In this document: positions 1 to 6,038 of the stretch, piece by piece
How the letters are laid out: every line of letters starts with the position of its first letter
How positions within the stretch are numbered: the stretch's first letter is position 1
Origin: Bordetella sp.
GTDB taxonomy: Bacteria; Pseudomonadota; Gammaproteobacteria; Burkholderiales; Burkholderiaceae_B
Assembly (NCBI GenBank): GCA_027450125.1
Contig: DAIDKG010000399.1
Span: 1 to 6,784, forward strand
Direction of reading: 5' to 3'
DNA: 6,784 nt
Made by a program: the position numbers and the translations under genes
Notes under the pieces: generated by a model
Databases searched by the model: none
What the model was told of the DNA's origin: nothing
Seen by the model: the letters and a program-made list of their open reading frames with translations, nothing else

Positions 1-1190
1 ATCTCCGAAATCTTGTGTGAACTGGTCGAGATCGCCTGCATGGTGCCGATCACTTCCGATACGGCCGCACCGCCGCGCATCGCCACCTCCGAGGCGCTGG
101 CCGCCAGTTGGTTGGCCTGGCGCGCGTTCTCGGCATTCTGGTTCACGGTCGAGGCCAGTTCCTGCATCGACGCCGCGGTCTGCTCCAGCGAAGCGGCCTG
201 CTCTTCGGTCCTGGAGGACAGATCGGTATTGCCCGAGGCGATTTCCTTGGAACCATTGTCGATTTCTTCAACGCCCCTGCGCACCGATGCCACCGTGCGG
301 ATCAGGCTTTCCTGCATGCGCTTGAAACCAGCATACAGGACGGTGATTTCATTGCGGCCGCGCACCGGGACCTTGCTCGTCAGATCGCCCTCCGCCACCT
401 TGTTGAAAAGTTGACCGGCCGATACCAGCGGCTTGACGACCAGGCTGTTGAAAATCCCGCGGGCCAGAATGGCCAGAATCAACGACAGCAATACCGAGAT
501 GCCCACCGCAACCAGCCCCCTGCGCAATTCCTCGGCAGCCTGAGCCGTCAGAGCTTGCTGACGCGCTTCGATATATTTGCTGAAATTGGCGATCGACTGG
601 ATGAACGCGGCGCTGCGCGGGGTGCCATAGGTATCGTTCACCATGTAAAACGTGGAGAAGTCCTGATGGTTCAAGGCATCGACCATCGTATCCACGCCAT
701 CGTCGATATACGAGCGATAGCGCCGCATCAGATCGATGGAGAGCCGATGCCCGGTATCGTCCTGCAGCATGTTCTTCTCGAATTTGCCAAACCTCTTGCG
801 CACGCTGTCGAGCAAGGCAACCGCCTCGGTCATGGCTTTTTTCCCCGAAGCCGTCGAGTCGTCGGTGCCGCCCCAGCCCGCTTCCTGCAGATAGCGCGCA
901 GACACCATCAGGCCTACGCGGACGCGCAGCATGTCGCTGTTGATGCTGGATACCGCTCGCTCGCGCGCAGTCAGGTCGCCGATACTCTGCACGGATTTGT
1001 AGTTCTGCTGCAGGTAATAGGCTCCCAGGCCGCCCACGCTCACGACCAGCACGAAAAACAACGCCATGATGAGAAGCAGCAAGGTTCCCACATGCACGTT
1101 GCGCAGGCTGAAGCCCTGGGACGCGGGATGCTGAGTTGACGATTTGACGCGAGGCTTCCTGCTCCCCTTGCTGTTCGACTCGGTAGTCAC
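1..1190 (-). CDS. Methyl-accepting chemotaxis protein, N-terminal 396 aa (cut by window edge)
   Basis: Transmembrane chemoreceptor that senses periplasmic ligands and controls CheA through CheW. Translation from GTG at 1190 stays open to base 1. Seen: a basic, Ser-rich cytoplasmic N-terminus (residues 1-36); TM1 (about 37-57, LLLLIMALFFVLVVSVGG); a helical periplasmic domain (58-225) with an LRVRVGLMVSARYL segment resembling ligand-binding helix 1 of Tar/Tsr; TM2 (226-243); HAMP (about 247-300, with V-V-K-P-L and EGDLTSKVPV); and the start of the signalling helices, including the methylation-type segment EEQAASLEQTAASMQEL (329-345). The conserved hairpin tip and C-terminus lie outside the window. 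In-frame TGA at 1205-1203 excludes an upstream start, and AAAGGAG sits 5 bases before the GTG. It follows the lipoprotein gene on the same strand after 104 bases. The class call is firm; the ligand cannot be named. Confidence 0.96.
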   Translation of the reverse strand, partial: MTTESNSKGSRKPRVKSSTQHPASQGFSLRNVHVGTLLLLIMALFFVLVVSVGGLGAYYLQQNYKSVQSIGDLTARERAVSSINSDMLRVRVGLMVSARYLQEAGWGGTDDSTASGKKAMTEAVALLDSVRKRFGKFEKNMLQDDTGHRLSIDLMRRYRSYIDDGVDTMVDALNHQDFSTFYMVNDTYGTPRSAAFIQSIANFSKYIEARQQALTAQAAEELRRGLVAVGISVLLSLILAILARGIFNSLVVKPLVSAGQLFNKVAEGDLTSKVPVRGRNEITVLYAGFKRMQESLIRTVASVRRGVEEIDNGSKEIASGNTDLSSRTEEQAASLEQTAASMQELASTVNQNAENARQANQLAASASEVAMRGGAAVSEVIGTMQAISTSSHKISE

Positions 1191-1195
1191 AACGG

Positions 1196-1202
1196 CTCCT
1201 TT
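1196..1202 (-). promoter_or_regulatory. Ribosome binding site of the chemoreceptor gene
   Basis: AAAGGAG, five bases before the GTG at 1190. With the in-frame TGA just upstream (1205-1203), it fixes the non-ATG start. The first in-frame ATG lies inside TM1, too late to be the real start. Confidence 0.8.
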
Positions 1203-1242
1203 TCAATTTCGCGCGGTTCTTGATCCGCTGTCTGCTAATCAT

Positions 1243-1268
1243 CCACGTCGAGGGAATCCCTCGCGTGG
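1243..1268 (-). terminator. Strong intergenic hairpin without U-tract
   Basis: On the minus strand CCACGCGAGGG (1268-1258) pairs with CCCTCG plus CGTGG (1254-1249 and 1247-1243). The stem has 11 bp with one bulged A at 1248 and a three-base ATT loop. It begins 27 bases after the lipoprotein stop and ends 53 bases before the chemoreceptor start. No run of T follows on either strand, so a classic intrinsic terminator is not supported. It may be a 3'-end stabiliser, a processing site, or a partial attenuator between the two genes. The structure is read directly; its role is inferred. Confidence 0.4.
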
Positions 1269-1294
1269 CAGGTTCTATGGCTAGGTGACGAGAT

Positions 1295-1873
1295 TCATTG
1301 CGCCGCAGGGGGCGCCGGCGGTACCGGTATGGAAAACGTCTGCAGGGTATCCATGCCCGGCGGCGGCCCCATCACGCCCGAGCCCAGGCTGGGACTCACG
1401 CCCGCCGCCGCGGCGCCGCTGGCCGCGGCCGGGATCTGTGCCGCCGCCGGTTGAACCCCAGGAGCAGGCGGGACCTGCGCCGCCGCGGGTTGAAGCTCGG
1501 AAGCCGGCGCAGCAGGCGGAGGTTCTCCGCCCGACAGTTTCTGCTTTGTCGCCGAAGAGATCAAAAGATTGGTGCCGTCGACCAGGCGGATGAAACGCCC
1601 ATCGGGGCCGAACAGCAGCAGGGCTTGCTGCGTGCCGTACGCGCCGTCCGTGAGCAGCGTCACGTGAAAGCGCCACATGGCCAGCGTCGTGCCGTCGCTT
1701 TGCGGATAGATTCGCTCGGGTGGGGCATTCAGCAGATACACCGCTTGAGCCATGGTGGTCTGTCCCGGCTTGAAATCGTCAAGCGCCGTGGAATCGAAAC
1801 CGTGGCCGGTAGCGACGCACCCCGCTAGGAACAGCAGCATCGAGGCGGCAAGCGCCTTCACGCCATGAGTCAT
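1295..1873 (-). CDS. Predicted outer-membrane lipoprotein with BamE/SmpA-like core and Pro/Ala-rich tail
   Basis: Predicted 192-aa secreted lipoprotein of unknown role. The N-terminus MTHGVKALAASMLLFLAGC is a short signal peptide ending in the lipobox L-A-G-C, so Cys19 would be the lipidated residue. Valine at +2, not Asp, favours outer-membrane sorting. Residues about 30-103 (KPGQTTMAQAVYLLNAPPER, then a W-R-F strand and LLLFGPDGRFIRL) follow the helix-then-strand pattern of the BamE/SmpA/OmlA fold: a G-x-T-T turn, a 'lG.P' helix end and a final 'F..dG.v' strand. This is a pattern match only. Residues 115-192 are Pro/Ala/Gly-rich and probably disordered, with QPAAAQ twice. The frame stays open to an ATG at 1984, but ATG 1873 is chosen because it puts the signal peptide at the N-terminus, with a weak GGGGTGG upstream. 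It lies between flgL and a chemoreceptor, but nothing in it shows a flagellar job. Confidence 0.8.
   Translation of the reverse strand: MTHGVKALAASMLLFLAGCVATGHGFDSTALDDFKPGQTTMAQAVYLLNAPPERIYPQSDGTTLAMWRFHVTLLTDGAYGTQQALLLFGPDGRFIRLVDGTNLLISSATKQKLSGGEPPPAAPASELQPAAAQVPPAPGVQPAAAQIPAAASGAAAAGVSPSLGSGVMGPPPGMDTLQTFSIPVPPAPPAAQ
1436..1494 (-). repeat. Imperfect 39-base direct repeat in the lipoprotein tail
   Basis: Two 20-base segments (1436-1455 and 1475-1494 on the plus strand) match at 18 of 20 positions and start 39 bases, or 13 codons, apart. They encode the two QPAAAQ(V/I)P motifs in the Pro/Ala-rich tail. This suggests tail growth by in-frame duplication, with the spacing kept a multiple of three. 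Confidence 0.6.
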
Positions 1874-2065
1874 CGCACCACCCCGATACGTCAATCTCAT
1901 TTTTAAGAATTTTCCAATCATGCGTATCTGCGACGACAGCTTTTGCACCATGCGCTCAGGTTCGGAGATGCCGCCAGTATGCATGTCATTATTCTCAGAT
2001 TGGCGGACATCAATTTTTCAGGTTCGGGCCAGATAGCGTCCAGGTATTGATCCGATCGGAAACAC

Positions 2066-2094
2066 CGGCCTGGCCAGAGGCCTGCGTCAGGCCG
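2066..2094 (-). terminator. Overlapping inverted repeats after flgL, possible terminator
   Basis: CAGGCCG (plus strand 2088-2094) can pair with CGGCCTG (2066-2072), giving a 7-bp stem with a 15-base loop. Its CAGGCC can instead pair with GGCCTG (2079-2084), giving a 6-bp stem with a CGT loop. The two folds exclude each other. The element begins about 32 bases after the flgL stop, where a terminator would be expected. Only a short GTGTTTCC follows in the direction of transcription, so the U-tract is weak. Confidence 0.35.
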
Positions 2095-2126
2095 ATGACC
2101 CTGGCGCAAGCGGGCGGCCGGACAAG

Positions 2127-3413
2127 TTAGCCGGCATTCATGCTGAACAGATTGGCCTGCTGGACCACCGCAAACGACTGGATGGCCGCCTGCAGGGCCA
2201 CTTGCCGCAATTGCAGGCTGCTGGTGGCCGAATACATATTCACATCCAGCAAATTGCCCAGCTGCTGGGTGTCGGACAGGCCCAGTTGCGTACCCGTGCT
2301 GCCCAACGCGTCGATCTCGTTCATGCGTGCGCCAATCGAGGTGATGACTGTCTGCACGTTGTCGTAGTTCAGCTGTATCTGCTTGTTGGCCGAAGCCAGC
2401 GTATTGGTGATCGCTGCGGCGGCAACCGCATTATTGTTGGAAGGCAAGCTGAGCACATTGATCAGGTTGTTCAGGGTCTGGAACATATCCATGTTCGTCC
2501 CCACCCCGTTCTTGGGCGTGTCCAGCGTAAAGGTATCGCCCGCCTGCGGCGCGCCCGAGACCGAGAACGAGACGCCGCCTCCCGGCATCGAGATCGTGGC
2601 GCCGCTGGTATAGGCCTGCCAGGCCGTGGTCGTGGTCGGGCCGTTGGGATTGGCCGGATCGGTCATGCTGATCGTGTAGCCCAGCTTGCCCGCATTGGCC
2701 CCGGTGCCGGTGCTGAACGAAACCGTGAAGTTCTTGCCCACATTATTGGTCGACGAGGGAACGCTGACGGAGGCCGGAACGAAGATGCCGGTGCCCGTGT
2801 TGCCGCTGCCGGCCTGCGTGATATAGGCCTGCGTGCCGGGCGTGATGCGATTGAATACATCCGTGCCCACATCGCTGCCAGCCACTTGCAGCGACTGCGA
2901 TACCTGGATATTGCGCTGACCCTGGTCGCCCTGATAGGTCACCACGCCGGTCGCCGAATTGAGCTGGTACGGCTGGGTTGCGCCCTGGAAACCCGAGAAG
3001 ACGTACTGTCCATTGCTGTCGGTGGTGTTGGCCAAGCTGACCAGCTGACTGCGCAGATTGGTCAGCGCGATCACGATGGACTGGCGATTGGAGTCGCCCA
3101 TCGTGGAGTCTCCCGCCGCGATGATGTTTTGCAGCACGCTCTGCATGGTCGTCGTCACCGAGGTCAGGGCGTTTTCTTCCGCCCCCAACGAACTAGTCGC
3201 TTGATTCTGATTCGACGCAAAGGTGGAGTTCATCACGGCGTCCTGCGACAGAACCACGGCCTGCGCGGCAGCCAGGGGATTGTCGGACGGCGTCTGAACC
3301 GCGAGGCCAGAAGACAGCTGGCTTTGCACTTGCGTCAGCTCGGACTGCTGGTTCAGGATGCCGTTCAGGGAGTTCTGGTAGAACTGCGAGGTGCTGATGC
3401 GTGTCACCATCAT
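2127..3413 (-). CDS. flgL: Flagellar hook-associated protein 3 (hook-filament junction)
   Basis: FlgL is exported by the flagellar type III apparatus and forms the junction layer between FlgK and the flagellin filament. The N-terminus (MVTRISTSQFYQNSLNGILN, then LTQVQSQLSSGLAVQTPSDNPLAAAQAV) has the coiled-coil and S/T-G-x-x-x-x-x-P-S-D-N-P pattern of the flagellin/FlgL family. The C-terminus (about 340-428) is the matching amphipathic helix ending in LFSMNAG. At 428 aa it is longer than the roughly 317 aa of enteric FlgL. Residues about 226-300 hold a Gly/Ser/Thr-rich module ending VSFSVSGAPQAGDTFTL that resembles the repeats in FlgK. Two adjacent ATGs (3413, 3410) are possible starts; GGAG at 3421-3418 lies 4 bases before the first and 7 before the second, so the second may be used. 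It is 51 bases downstream of flgK and probably co-transcribed. Confidence 0.96.
   Translation of the reverse strand: MMVTRISTSQFYQNSLNGILNQQSELTQVQSQLSSGLAVQTPSDNPLAAAQAVVLSQDAVMNSTFASNQNQATSSLGAEENALTSVTTTMQSVLQNIIAAGDSTMGDSNRQSIVIALTNLRSQLVSLANTTDSNGQYVFSGFQGATQPYQLNSATGVVTYQGDQGQRNIQVSQSLQVAGSDVGTDVFNRITPGTQAYITQAGSGNTGTGIFVPASVSVPSSTNNVGKNFTVSFSTGTGANAGKLGYTISMTDPANPNGPTTTTAWQAYTSGATISMPGGGVSFSVSGAPQAGDTFTLDTPKNGVGTNMDMFQTLNNLINVLSLPSNNNAVAAAAITNTLASANKQIQLNYDNVQTVITSIGARMNEIDALGSTGTQLGLSDTQQLGNLLDVNMYSATSSLQLRQVALQAAIQSFAVVQQANLFSMNAG
2514..2738 (-). repeat. FlgK-like surface module inside flgL
   Basis: FlgL residues about 226-300 run from GKNFTVSFSTG through LGYTISMTDP to GGGVSFSVSGAPQAGDTFTL. 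Order and key residues match the FlgK modules: Y-x-I near the start, a D-P turn, then a G-x-x-V/I-x-V-x-G-x-P-x-x-G-D-x-F/W-x-L close. It probably forms the exposed outer domain of FlgL. The match is by eye; the boundaries are approximate. Confidence 0.5.
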
Positions 3414-3417
3414 CGTG

Positions 3418-3421
3418 CTCC
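3418..3421 (-). promoter_or_regulatory. Ribosome binding site of flgL
   Basis: GGAG on the minus strand lies before a double ATG. Its spacing of 7 bases to the second ATG (3410) is more usual than 4 bases to the first (3413), so the protein may begin MVTRIS rather than MMVTRIS. Confidence 0.6.
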
Positions 3422-3445
3422 GGTAAATATCTGCGGGTTCCGCTT

Positions 3446-3470
3446 GGACTGATCACTCTGGGGATCAGCC
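3446..3470 (-). other. Hairpin spanning the flgK stop codon
   Basis: CTGATC (3449-3454) and GATCAG (3463-3468) form a perfect 6-bp stem with an 8-base loop. GG 3446-3447 with CC 3469-3470 can extend it past a bulged A at 3448. The flgK TGA (3467-3465) lies in one arm. No T-run follows in the minus direction, and flgL starts about 30 bases on, so termination is unlikely. It could affect mRNA processing or the balance of flgK to flgL translation, or be chance. Confidence 0.35.
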
Positions 3471-5948
3471 GGTCACGCCCAGGATCGCGTTAAAGATCGT
3501 GCTCGCCACGTCCAGGATCTTCGCGCTCGCCTGATATTGCTGCTGGTATTGGGTCAGGTTCACGTACTCTTCGTTCAGGTTCACGCCCGATACCGCCGAC
3601 ACCGCCGCATTCTGCTGCGTCACCAGCGCGTTCTGCGCCGTCAAGGACGAATTCAACTGCTGCGTCTGGACACCCACATTGTTGACCAGTTGTCCATACA
3701 GGCCGTTCAGGCTCACGGTGCCGTTGTTCAGCACACTGGCAGTCTGCAGCTTGGCCATGGCCAGGCCATTGTTGCCGTTGGTCGTGCCTCCTGCCGCATC
3801 GGCCAGGGCCAGCTGGCTGGGACTGCTCAATGTCGAGGTCAGCAGGCCTGCAGCGTTGCGCGTGGGCTGCAGCTCCCACTTGTCGCCGGCGGCGGGAGTC
3901 CCGGTAATGGAAACGCTCAGGCCGTCGAAAACCAGATTACCTTGCGAATTCGGCGAGAGATTCATCACCAATCCGTCCGACTCGCGCGTCACCTGGTAGT
4001 CGGTGCCGCCGCTGTAGATGATGTTGTAATCGCTCGACTGCAATTTGCTGGCATCGACATAACTGGCCGACAGGCCCGCCGTGCTCGTGTTGTGGGTATT
4101 GCTGATGGCCGGCACCTGGGCCATGCCGTCAGGATCTATCTGCCAGGAGTCGCCGCTGGCGGGATTGCCGCTGACCTTGACCACCATGCCATGAAAGACG
4201 ATATCGCCCTGGGCATTGGGCGTGAATGTCGTGCCGCCGCTTGCATTGGCCACTGCATTGCCGCTGGGATCGGTCACGGTAAAAGCGGTACCGTTGTACG
4301 CGACCTTGTAGTCGCCGTTGCCCAGGACATTGGCGGTCAACGTCGGCGCGCTGGCGGTCGTCGAACTGGCCGTCAGCGCGGGATCGGTCGCCGAATTGGT
4401 CGCCGCCGCCGTAATCGACGATCCCGTGCCGCTGGACTGAAAGGTCCAGGAATCGCCCGAGGTGACGGTGCCGGCCCCGACCGTGATCTTGAAGCCGTCG
4501 AAAGCCAGCGTGCTCGTGCCGTCGCCGTTCACCGTCGTCGTGGATGCCACCGCGCCGGACGGGCCTGTCACCTGCCAGGTGCCCCCGCTATAGGCGATGT
4601 TGTAGCTGATATTTTGCTGACCGTTGGTCGAACTGGCGGTGACCGTGGGCGTGGTCATGCCGAAAGGCTGCATGGTCCACGTATCGGGGTTGCTGGCCGT
4701 GGCGCGCGGATCGTTGCCGCCGGCCACGGTAACGCTAAAGCCGTTGAAATTCAGCACGGTGTTGCCGCTGCTGTCGGTCGTCGTGGCCACCGTCACTGCG
4801 CTACCGCTCGGATCCTTGACGGAGTAGCTGGTGCCGTCATAACTGATGGTGTATTGCCCGCTCTGCGCCGTCATGTTCAAACTGGCCGAGCCGCTATTGG
4901 CACCCGCGACGATATTGGACGAGCCCAGGCTGAAAATGTTGGAGCCGGGATTGCCGTTCAAATCCAGGCCCTGCTCCTGCTGGCCGTTCATCGTCATGGC
5001 CAGGCCCACCGCAAATTGTCCGAGCTGGTTCTGTATGGTGTTCAGTTGCTGGCGAAAAGCCATCAAGCCGCCTACCGAGCCGCCCGTGACCTGGCTGTCT
5101 TTCAATTCGACCTGAATCTGATTGCCGTTAGTGCCCGGAATACTGTAGTACAGCGACTGGGCCGACGGATCGGAAGACGAAGTGGCTGCGGACAGCTTGT
5201 ACTCCGTCGTGCCGGAAAGCAGGGGCTGGCCGCCAGCCAGCGAAACGCTGATGGTGTTGGTATTGCTCTGCGTATACGTCTGTATCCCGATGAGCTGGCC
5301 CAGGTCGGATATCGCCTGATCACGTTCGTCGAGCAGGTCGTTTGGCGGCTGGCCGCCGGCTTGACCATAGGCCGCGGATATCTGCTGGTTCAGCTGGTTG
5401 ATGGTGTCCAGATTGCTGTTGATCTGCTTGACCATCGTGTCCAGCTGCGTGTTGATGCCCTGGCGCTGATTCTGCATCTGCTGGTTGACCAGGTTGACTT
5501 GTGCCACCAGACTGCTGGTCTTGCCCACCATGTCCTGGCGATTGGCCGGATTGGACGGATCGCTCGCGGCCGCGTTCAGGCTGGAAAAGAAGTTGGTCAG
5601 CGCCGGCTGGATGCCGGAAGTCAGCGTCGCCGACGTACTGGTCGTGCTCGTGGCCAACAGGCCGTCGATCTGCGACAACTGGGTGTACTGCGTGTTGTAC
5701 TGCGACGCCAGGCTTTGCGAGTTCATCAGCTGGCCGGACAGAAAACTGTCGTACTGCCGCTGGATGGTGTTGACTTCCACCCCCATGCCGATATAGCCGG
5801 AACCCGTGGGACGCGCGCCCAGGGTCTGCTGCACCACGACCTGGCGGTCATAACCCTGGGTAGCCGAGTTGTTGATATTGTGGCTGGTGACTTCCAGGCC
5901 GGTCTGGGCGGTGTTCAGGCCGGAAAGTGACAGGCTGTACAGACTCAT
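3465..5948 (-). CDS. flgK: Flagellar hook-associated protein 1, enlarged (hook-filament junction)
   Basis: FlgK is exported through the flagellum and forms the first junction ring on the hook, beneath FlgL. The N-terminus (SLYSLSLSGLNTAQTGLEV, then TSHNINNSATQGYDRQVV) is the family signature with the N-I-N-N...T-x-G-Y motif. The C-terminus (about 787-827, GVNLNEEYVNLTQYQQQYQA and the ILDVASTIFNAILG helix) is the paired axial domain. Residues 1-330 align in style with ordinary FlgK, including the long Gln/Asn-rich coiled coil at 150-195. At 827 aa it is about 280 aa longer than enteric FlgK (547 aa); the excess is explained by four tandem modules at about 356-697. The ATG at 5948 is preceded by GAGG with a 6-base spacer. 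flgJ lies 90 bases upstream and flgL 51 bases downstream. The protein is rich in Ser, Thr, Gly, Asn and Gln, with no cysteine seen, as is usual for axial flagellar proteins. Confidence 0.97.
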   Translation of the reverse strand: MSLYSLSLSGLNTAQTGLEVTSHNINNSATQGYDRQVVVQQTLGARPTGSGYIGMGVEVNTIQRQYDSFLSGQLMNSQSLASQYNTQYTQLSQIDGLLATSTTSTSATLTSGIQPALTNFFSSLNAAASDPSNPANRQDMVGKTSSLVAQVNLVNQQMQNQRQGINTQLDTMVKQINSNLDTINQLNQQISAAYGQAGGQPPNDLLDERDQAISDLGQLIGIQTYTQSNTNTISVSLAGGQPLLSGTTEYKLSAATSSSDPSAQSLYYSIPGTNGNQIQVELKDSQVTGGSVGGLMAFRQQLNTIQNQLGQFAVGLAMTMNGQQEQGLDLNGNPGSNIFSLGSSNIVAGANSGSASLNMTAQSGQYTISYDGTSYSVKDPSGSAVTVATTTDSSGNTVLNFNGFSVTVAGGNDPRATASNPDTWTMQPFGMTTPTVTASSTNGQQNISYNIAYSGGTWQVTGPSGAVASTTTVNGDGTSTLAFDGFKITVGAGTVTSGDSWTFQSSGTGSSITAAATNSATDPALTASSTTASAPTLTANVLGNGDYKVAYNGTAFTVTDPSGNAVANASGGTTFTPNAQGDIVFHGMVVKVSGNPASGDSWQIDPDGMAQVPAISNTHNTSTAGLSASYVDASKLQSSDYNIIYSGGTDYQVTRESDGLVMNLSPNSQGNLVFDGLSVSITGTPAAGDKWELQPTRNAAGLLTSTLSSPSQLALADAAGGTTNGNNGLAMAKLQTASVLNNGTVSLNGLYGQLVNNVGVQTQQLNSSLTAQNALVTQQNAAVSAVSGVNLNEEYVNLTQYQQQYQASAKILDVASTIFNAILGVTG
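3858..4883 (-). repeat. Four tandem ~75-aa modules in the outer domain of FlgK
   Basis: Units at FlgK residues about 356-430, 435-507, 524-608 and 623-697 share one plan: Y-x-I/V-x-Y-x-G-T near the start, a (T/K)-D-P-S-G or G-P-S-G turn, an N-x-x-G-x-x-V/L-x-F-x-G centre, then V-x-V-x-G-x-P-A-x-G-D-x-W at the end. Examples of the close are GDSWTFQSSG, GDSWQIDPDG and GDKWELQPT. They look like small beta domains of the kind found in surface parts of hook-associated proteins. The copies have diverged at the DNA level, so the duplications are old rather than recent. Confidence 0.8.
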
Positions 5949-5984
5949 GCGATGCCTCGCGCGTGGACGCTATGGATGACCTGG

Positions 5985-6011
5985 ATTACGGCAGGAAAAT
6001 GGCAAAAATTA
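5985..6011 (-). promoter_or_regulatory. Candidate sigma-28 (FliA) promoter for flgK-flgL
   Basis: On the minus strand TAATTTTT (6011-6004), an 11-base spacer and GCCGTAAT (5992-5985) compare with the enteric FliA consensus TAAAGTTT-N11-GCCGATAA. They match at 6 of 8 and 5 of 8 positions, with the exact spacer length. The site lies in an AT-rich patch, unlike its surroundings, and ends 36 bases before the flgK ATG. In enteric bacteria flgKL has its own FliA promoter, which fits. A sigma-70 reading using the nearby TTGACT is also possible but has a poor -10 box. Confidence 0.45.
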
Positions 6012-6038
6012 AGTCAAAAGCAAGAAAACCAATATTAA

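Noticed and set aside
108..1139. 343-aa plus-strand open frame opposite the chemoreceptor
   Set aside because: Again the codon-register antisense frame of a clear gene, whose minus-strand product has TM, HAMP and signalling motifs.
349..1242. 297-aa minus-strand open frame in the chemoreceptor region
   Set aside because: It is an out-of-frame shadow: the overlapping frame starting at GTG 1190 gives a textbook chemoreceptor and runs off the window edge, while this one gives Arg/Gly-rich sequence with no domain.
1191..1294. Sigma-28 promoter for the chemoreceptor gene
   Set aside because: GCGGATCA resembles the -10 box at 6 of 8 positions, but nothing like the -35 box lies 11 bases upstream.
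1298..1828. 176-aa plus-strand open frame opposite the lipoprotein gene
   Set aside because: Antisense register shadow with an Arg-rich product; the minus strand has a clear lipobox protein.
1874..1984. Longer N-terminus of the lipoprotein from ATG 1984 or 1900
   Set aside because: Either would place polar residues ahead of the signal peptide, and neither has a clear ribosome site. ATG 1873 places the lipobox at the normal distance.
1918..2109. 63-aa minus-strand open frame after flgL
   Set aside because: No convincing ribosome site, no recognisable motif, and it overlaps the candidate terminator; it is probably chance.
1874..2126. Promoter search in the spacer upstream of the lipoprotein gene
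   Set aside because: TTGATG followed by ATAATG has a 15-base spacer, and no good sigma-28 pair was found. The only notable extra is a 10-base palindrome TCCGATCGGA at 2051-2060, too short to interpret alone.
2202..3452. 416-aa plus-strand open frame opposite flgL
   Set aside because: Same antisense register as the frame opposite flgK, with a low-complexity Arg/Gly/His-rich product; flgL itself is unambiguous.
3537..5930. 797-aa plus-strand open frame opposite flgK
   Set aside because: It lies in the antisense frame whose codons are the direct reverse complements of flgK codons, so it is open only because the rare sense codons TTA, CTA and TCA are avoided in GC-rich genes. Its Arg/His-rich product has no recognisable domain.
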